Of a stretch of DNA of 10,402 nt, positions 6,667 through 10,402 are shown piece after piece (positions within the stretch are counted from its first letter, which is position 1; the number at the start of each line of letters is the position of its first letter). The DNA is from Lentisphaerota bacterium (GTDB taxonomy: Bacteria; Verrucomicrobiota; Kiritimatiellia; RFP12; UBA1067): positions 1 to 10,402 of the forward strand of contig SUVZ01000105.1 in NCBI GenBank assembly GCA_015061765.1, in the 5' to 3' direction. The notes under the pieces were generated by a model that saw only the letters and a program-made list of their open reading frames with translations, had not been told where the DNA came from and ran no database searches. A program made the position numbers and the translations under genes.

Positions 6667-9600
6667 TTAACGAACGGAGAACACAGTGCCGCGCGAAATT
6701 ATGCGCACCGCAATTTCATCTTCATCAACGATGAACGAAACGATCTTGTTCCCAACCTTGCTCTCAACGCCAAGCGTAATGCCGCCTGCGCCGGAAATAT
6801 CCGCCGCGCTGAAGAGCGTGTAGGTTCCGTTCGGAGCGCCGTTAAGATCTATGTTCACTGAAATCTCAGACGGAAGCGCGATCTCGCGACCGGAAAGCTC
6901 CACGGCGTCGACCGCCGCCGCGCCACCCTCGGCAGGAAGCGTGAACGACCATTCTGTACGTGAAAACTCCAATGCGCCTGTGAATGACTCCATAAGTTCC
7001 GGCAGATACTCCGGTCCAACGGCTGCAATAACGCCATCGCCCACAACGGTCATGCCACGGAAATCAGAGTAGCCATTCTGCAATTTACCGAGCCACTTCC
7101 ACATCAGATACGCTTCAATCCCCTTTCGCACCGACTCCGTCTGCGTAGTGGAATAAAGAATCCATTCACCCATGATCTCCTGGTTTAACGAGACCCCTCC
7201 ATTATCCCCGTGATATCCGAACATCTTCACTTTAGACGCATCCGACTCCGGCTTGAAATTAAAGGAGAACACCTCTGGACGAAGCGAGAATGTGGAATTA
7301 GTGCCGTCAACCAAAATTCCATCGAGATACGCGCTGCTTTCACGGACTGTCTGCGAACAGTCACTGCTCCATATTTTAGAAGTACCAGTTTCACCGCGTC
7401 CTCTATTTCTAAAGTCTCCTGTTTTTCCGTTTGCAGCGGTCGATATGATTGTTCCACCACCCTTTGTCGTATCCAAGACAAAGAACCCTGATTTTACAGA
7501 AACATCAACAAAGGAATTATCGGTATAGTCTGTCGGGACTTTATCCGGTCCCTCGGGCAGACCTTTCCTGATCAATAGGTGATTGCCGGCAGCTTCATCG
7601 TAACCGTTGTTGAACTCAAGCCAAGGCAGAATGTCACCATTAGCCCGGGAACCTTCGGCAATGCGAACACGACGTCCATTCCCATTTTGCGGATAAGGAC
7701 TTGCCACACAATAGCTGGCTGGATCCGTAATAATTCCGTCATTATCGCGGGCATGGATGTAGGCAACCTCACTTGGCTTGCTTTCCACTCCGCCCATGAC
7801 CACAGCGCTTTTTGCGGAAGGGTCGATCCAGAGCTGACGTCCTTCGGATGGAATTGTCGCCTCCGTGAACGGAAGCTCAAGCGATGAAATCTGAAGCCTG
7901 TTTCCATTTAGATTCACCGTACCATTGAACACGCCAAACTCAGCGACTGCATCGCTGGCAAGATCAATCGTTCCGTTTCCGTACAGTGCTGAAAGATTCA
8001 CATCATAGCTGGCAGTAACATCCTCATGTCCAAGCGGAAGATTCCACTTCTTTGCCAGATACGTTTCGGCGGCATCACGTTCCTCATTAGTGGGCATTTC
8101 GGAAAAGAGCAGGATTTCGGCGTATATTTGACCACCGTTGCCAGTAGCAGTATTACCATTGTTCGCATGACCAATGTTATTGACAGTCACACCATTCTTA
8201 TCCAAAATCGAGATTATCTGCCAGCCTCCAGTGGTTTTGGTTTCAGTCGGAGAGCTAACATCCACCCCATTCGTCCTGAACATGAACCTATTATCCGCAT
8301 TGTCATATACAAGCGGCTTTTGTTTATCATCTGCATTTACTGTTGCAGATTCCACCCGTTTTAAAGCACCATCCTTATTGCAGAAAAAGGCATTTCCGCC
8401 CCCATCGGCACTGTTAAACACAAAGATAGCATACTTGACAGTCAGGGTGGTATTATTGCCTTTCCCGGTTGACACCTGCATTCGGCCTCGATTTCTTGTG
8501 AGCCTCACGGGGGTAATATTATTTAAGTTACGTTCAGCATCCAACTTGGGGAATCCACCTTGAGTTTCTCCACTTATATTTTGAGGCTTGCTGTCGAATG
8601 CCGTCAATCGGAAGCGGAGGCATCCTTCGCCCTGTCGATCTGGCCGGCAGTCCCTCCATTCTGAAATACGGTCATCATCGATTTTTTCTTTGTAATCAGG
8701 AAAATCGACATCTGCAAGCGTCATGGTGCTCTTATCCGTCGCATCCACCCAGAGCGCAACCTTGTCATGCCAGGTCTTAACCAATTGGGTGAAGATGCCG
8801 CCGTTGTTCTTGAACTGCACCCCATCCAACACGCAAGCAGAAACATCAGCGCCGGGAAGAATGGTTATGTTTTCAACGGGAATGGGTTCTTCTTTGGAGA
8901 AGCAAAGTTTTCCTCCAAGTGCCAGAGATGCATCTGTAACATCTTCAGGATACACCAACGGCAATACAATCGCATCTCCGCTCTCTGGTCCGGAAACTGA
9001 CCAGTCGCGCCTTCCGGCAGAATCCTCTTTCAGATATATCTTTGCTCCGGCCTCAAATGATTCCACACGAAGTGCAACCCCAGGGAAAAGGTTGAGAGTT
9101 GCGTTCGCCTTAAGCTTCTCAATGACCAAAGCCGCGCCATTGCCATCTGCGACAGCATCCACCTTACCGGCAAGCTCCCCTGCTGTAATTGTCTGCTTCT
9201 CGCGAACATACATAATTACAGGCGAACCGTTTGATTGGGAGAACGATGTCAACTTGACAGATGTCGCCCCGTCACTTTGCCCGTCAGCCATGAACTTGCA
9301 CGTACACTGATGAGGGTGGTTCATCTTGATAGCTGGACATATTGTAGCTGCGTTTGTTGTAACAAAGGTATAGTCTATAAGCAGAGCTGTTCCATTATAC
9401 GCATTTATTTCACCGTTCCAGTCAAAATTTCCGTTAAATGCTGTCACGTTGCCATTCCCGCAGAGCTCCACATTTCCATCACCGGAAAAAGCGCCGACGA
9501 GTCCACGAATGGTATTGTTGTTGTAGTATCTGAGCAATCCGCCTGCAAACACTATGTCATTTGTAATTGCCACATGATCAACTCCTTTCAATTCACCAGA

Positions 9601-10284
9601 GAAATCATCTGCAAACCTGAATGGACGGACAAACACTTTTCGTCCTTCCGGAATCGTTATTTCTGCACCATTCGCAAAGCTTTCACTCTGAGCTATATGC
9701 ACATCGTAATTCGCAAGTTCGAAATCACCGTCCGCAATGGCATGCTTTGCCATAAGAACCAATCTGGAACCATTTGCGGCCGACCATTCACACGAAGGAC
9801 GGACAGCAAGCGTAACATCATTTGTCAAAACAAGCTTTCCATGCGGATCGGAGAAGGAAACCCCACATTGCAGCACAGGAAAATCTAAGCCCCTCAAATT
9901 AACACTTGCGGATCCCATTACAAGCGATTTAACGCATTCCGGGAAAATCATCGATGCCCCGTTTGAATTATCGCGTATCGATCCCGTCATGCGCACAGTT
10001 TCGCAGTTTTCGGCAACAACCGTCAATTTTGCCGCCGCCGTGAACCGAAGGTTCAACTTCAACGGTGCCACACCGTCGGTAATCGACGCCAAAAGCTTAA
10101 GCGTAGCGTCCTTTGAGATGTCGAGGCGGTTCTCCGCAAGGTTGTTCTCATCCGTCACCTCAAATATGCCGCTTTCAGGAACGGTCAACTCCGCTGCACA
10201 CAATACCATAGGAGCGAAAAACATCGCAACCATGGCACCAATTGAACTTCTTAACATCTTCCTACTCTTATGCATTGATTTCAT
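6667..10284 (-). CDS. Large exported beta-rich protein with passenger-like region and two LamG-like modules
   Basis: 1205 residues from the ATG at 10284. That start is preferred over an upstream in-frame ATG at 10392 because GGAGGT lies just before it, the signal peptide begins there (basic MKSMHKSRKMLR, then a hydrophobic core ending near LCAA, residue 30), and the longer form would overlap the preceding reading frame by 79 bases. Residues about 35-500 are beta-rich with many Asn, Gly and Thr, and contain strand patterns like those of autotransporter passenger repeats (FSGDGNVELCGNGNVTAFNG, 266-285). Residues 508-752 and 816-1066 are two diverged copies of a LamG/concanavalin-like module. 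Each runs from a W-x-D opening (W512, D514; W819, D821) to a YLxxKW-type ending (W747; W1064). The C-terminus (GTYTLFSAADISG, from 1153) ends in FSVR. There is no beta-barrel translocator, LPXTG or PEP-CTERM signal, so attachment is unclear. No catalytic residues are recognised. A role in glycan binding, adhesion or surface structure is inferred only from fold type and the glycosidase operon downstream. Base composition in the LamG part looks more A/T-rich than in the enzyme genes. Confidence 0.85.
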   Translation of the reverse strand: MKSMHKSRKMLRSSIGAMVAMFFAPMVLCAAELTVPESGIFEVTDENNLAENRLDISKDATLKLLASITDGVAPLKLNLRFTAAAKLTVVAENCETVRMTGSIRDNSNGASMIFPECVKSLVMGSASVNLRGLDFPVLQCGVSFSDPHGKLVLTNDVTLAVRPSCEWSAANGSRLVLMAKHAIADGDFELANYDVHIAQSESFANGAEITIPEGRKVFVRPFRFADDFSGELKGVDHVAITNDIVFAGGLLRYYNNNTIRGLVGAFSGDGNVELCGNGNVTAFNGNFDWNGEINAYNGTALLIDYTFVTTNAATICPAIKMNHPHQCTCKFMADGQSDGATSVKLTSFSQSNGSPVIMYVREKQTITAGELAGKVDAVADGNGAALVIEKLKANATLNLFPGVALRVESFEAGAKIYLKEDSAGRRDWSVSGPESGDAIVLPLVYPEDVTDASLALGGKLCFSKEEPIPVENITILPGADVSACVLDGVQFKNNGGIFTQLVKTWHDKVALWVDATDKSTMTLADVDFPDYKEKIDDDRISEWRDCRPDRQGEGCLRFRLTAFDSKPQNISGETQGGFPKLDAERNLNNITPVRLTRNRGRMQVSTGKGNNTTLTVKYAIFVFNSADGGGNAFFCNKDGALKRVESATVNADDKQKPLVYDNADNRFMFRTNGVDVSSPTETKTTGGWQIISILDKNGVTVNNIGHANNGNTATGNGGQIYAEILLFSEMPTNEERDAAETYLAKKWNLPLGHEDVTASYDVNLSALYGNGTIDLASDAVAEFGVFNGTVNLNGNRLQISSLELPFTEATIPSEGRQLWIDPSAKSAVVMGGVESKPSEVAYIHARDNDGIITDPASYCVASPYPQNGNGRRVRIAEGSRANGDILPWLEFNNGYDEAAGNHLLIRKGLPEGPDKVPTDYTDNSFVDVSVKSGFFVLDTTKGGGTIISTAANGKTGDFRNRGRGETGTSKIWSSDCSQTVRESSAYLDGILVDGTNSTFSLRPEVFSFNFKPESDASKVKMFGYHGDNGGVSLNQEIMGEWILYSTTQTESVRKGIEAYLMWKWLGKLQNGYSDFRGMTVVGDGVIAAVGPEYLPELMESFTGALEFSRTEWSFTLPAEGGAAAVDAVELSGREIALPSEISVNIDLNGAPNGTYTLFSAADISGAGGITLGVESKVGNKIVSFIVDEDEIAVRIISRGTVFSVR
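7087..7839 (-). repeat. Second LamG-like module (internal protein repeat, copy 2)
   Basis: Covers residues 816-1066 of the large beta-rich protein. It opens with QLWIDPSAKSAVV, has FVLDTTKGGG (935-944) in the middle, and closes with GEWILYSTT followed by GIEAYLMWKW (1055-1064). Each landmark has a counterpart in the same order in copy 1. Divergence is high, so this is an old duplication visible in protein only. Confidence 0.65.
8029..8763 (-). repeat. First LamG-like module (internal protein repeat, copy 1)
   Basis: Covers residues 508-752 of the large beta-rich protein. It opens with VALWVDATDKSTMT, has RISEWRDCR (539-547), FVFNSADGGG (621-630), and closes with AEILLFSEMPTNEERDAAET plus YLAKKW (742-747). 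The W-x-D opening, the internal W-R-D, and the E-x-L-x-F ... YL-x-K-W ending are typical of LamG-like modules in large secreted bacterial proteins. Confidence 0.72.
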
Positions 10285-10288
10285 TTTA

Positions 10289-10294
10289 ACCTCC
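10289..10294 (-). promoter_or_regulatory. Ribosome binding site that sets the start of the large beta-rich gene
   Basis: The minus strand reads GGAGGT, four bases (TAAA), then ATG at 10284. It is the only strong Shine-Dalgarno near the 5' end of this reading frame and decides the start in favour of 10284 over 10392. It lies in the 29-base gap after the preceding gene's stop. Confidence 0.75.
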
Positions 10295-10313
10295 ATTTGC
10301 TCTAAAACCGCTG

Positions 10314-10402
10314 TCACTTCCATGAAATGACCTGCCCGTCGGCAACAAGCCGGGCTGAAAGCTTTTCGTAAGATACATCCTGTACCGGACATCCCGCATC
10401 TA
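10314..10402 (-). CDS. C-terminal end of an unidentified upstream protein, cut by the window edge
   Basis: An open frame enters from the window edge and ends at the TGA at 10314-10316. The 28 visible complete residues before the stop include CPVQDVSYEKLSARLVADGQ and end VISWK. Mixed helix/strand character, ordinary codons, and a 29-base gap with a good ribosome binding site before the next gene all fit a genuine gene end and a continuing operon. Too short to assign to a family. The two other frames here are less protein-like: one stays open into the large gene's frame, the other ends in TAA at the ribosome binding site. Confidence 0.5.
   Translation of the reverse strand, partial: DAGCPVQDVSYEKLSARLVADGQVISWK

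Larger units (their letters stand above)
1..10402 (-). other. Internal part of a single glycan-degradation operon
   Basis: Six same-strand genes are separated by gaps of 29 and 18 bases, then two 4-base ATGA overlaps (4651-4654 and 2417-2420), then an 11-base gap. No space remains for an internal promoter or terminator, and I see no hairpin followed by a T-run in the gaps. All genes whose N-terminus is visible encode signal peptides. The products fit one pathway: exported glycosidases plus a large beta-rich surface-type protein. Confidence 0.7.

Noticed and set aside
6667..10284. Classical autotransporter (type V secretion) assignment
   Set aside because: The N-terminal half has passenger-like strand patterns, but the C-terminus has no beta-barrel domain and ends in a short beta segment with FSVR.
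10334..10355. G/C-rich inverted repeat (GCCCG ... CGGGC with an inner CGGC/GCCG stem)
   Set aside because: It lies within the coding end of the upstream gene, has a bulged stem and no T-run after it, so it does not look like a terminator.
10285..10392. N-terminal extension of the large beta-rich gene to an ATG at 10392
   Set aside because: The extension would overlap the preceding gene's end, would put about 36 unrelated residues ahead of a good signal peptide, and ignores the GGAGGT just before the ATG at 10284.
1..10402. CRISPR array, tRNA/rRNA genes, insertion sequences, phage or defence genes
   Set aside because: No direct nucleotide repeats with spacers, no RNA gene signatures, no transposase motifs or terminal inverted repeats were seen; coding sequence fills almost the whole window.

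Overview
All genes in this window read on the minus strand, so transcription runs from position 10402 towards position 1. There are six of them: four complete and one partial at each edge. Only 58 bases lie between genes (11, 18 and 29 bases), and two junctions are 4-base ATGA overlaps. I see no promoter, terminator, RNA gene, CRISPR array, mobile element, transporter or regulator. The layout is that of an internal slice of one long operon whose promoter lies beyond position 10402 and whose end lies before position 1.

In order of transcription: (a) 10402-10314, the last 29 codons of an unidentified protein. (b) 10284-6667, a 1205-residue exported, beta-rich protein. It has a passenger-like N-terminal half and two diverged copies of a LamG/concanavalin-like module. 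(c) 6648-4651, an exported DUF4838 protein (related to glycoside hydrolase family 163). (d) 4654-2417, an exported protein with a CBM9-like N-terminus and a GH123/DUF4091 catalytic domain carrying an Asp-Glu pair. (e) 2420-147, a second exported DUF4838 protein with a cysteine cluster and an extra C-terminal beta domain. (f) 135-1, the signal peptide and first motif of a GH92-type (alpha-mannosidase family) protein.

The complete genes and (f) all start with signal peptides, so the work is done outside the cytoplasm, in the periplasm or on the cell surface. GH92 enzymes remove alpha-mannose, the founding GH163 enzyme cleaves the chitobiose core of N-glycans, and GH123 removes beta-N-acetylgalactosamine. 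Together they suggest stepwise breakdown of host or dietary glycoprotein glycans, with the large beta-rich protein as a possible surface or glycan-binding partner. This is inference from family membership: DUF4838 and DUF4091 are broad families, and no substrate can be read from the sequence.

The organism is most likely a bacterium of the Planctomycetes-Verrucomicrobia-Chlamydiae group, such as Kiritimatiellota, Lentisphaerota or another gut/rumen lineage. The reasons are the DUF4838 plus DUF4091 pairing, the large LamG/autotransporter-like secreted protein, and the absence of SusC/SusD genes typical of Bacteroides loci. This placement is from memory of where such families are common and is not proven here.
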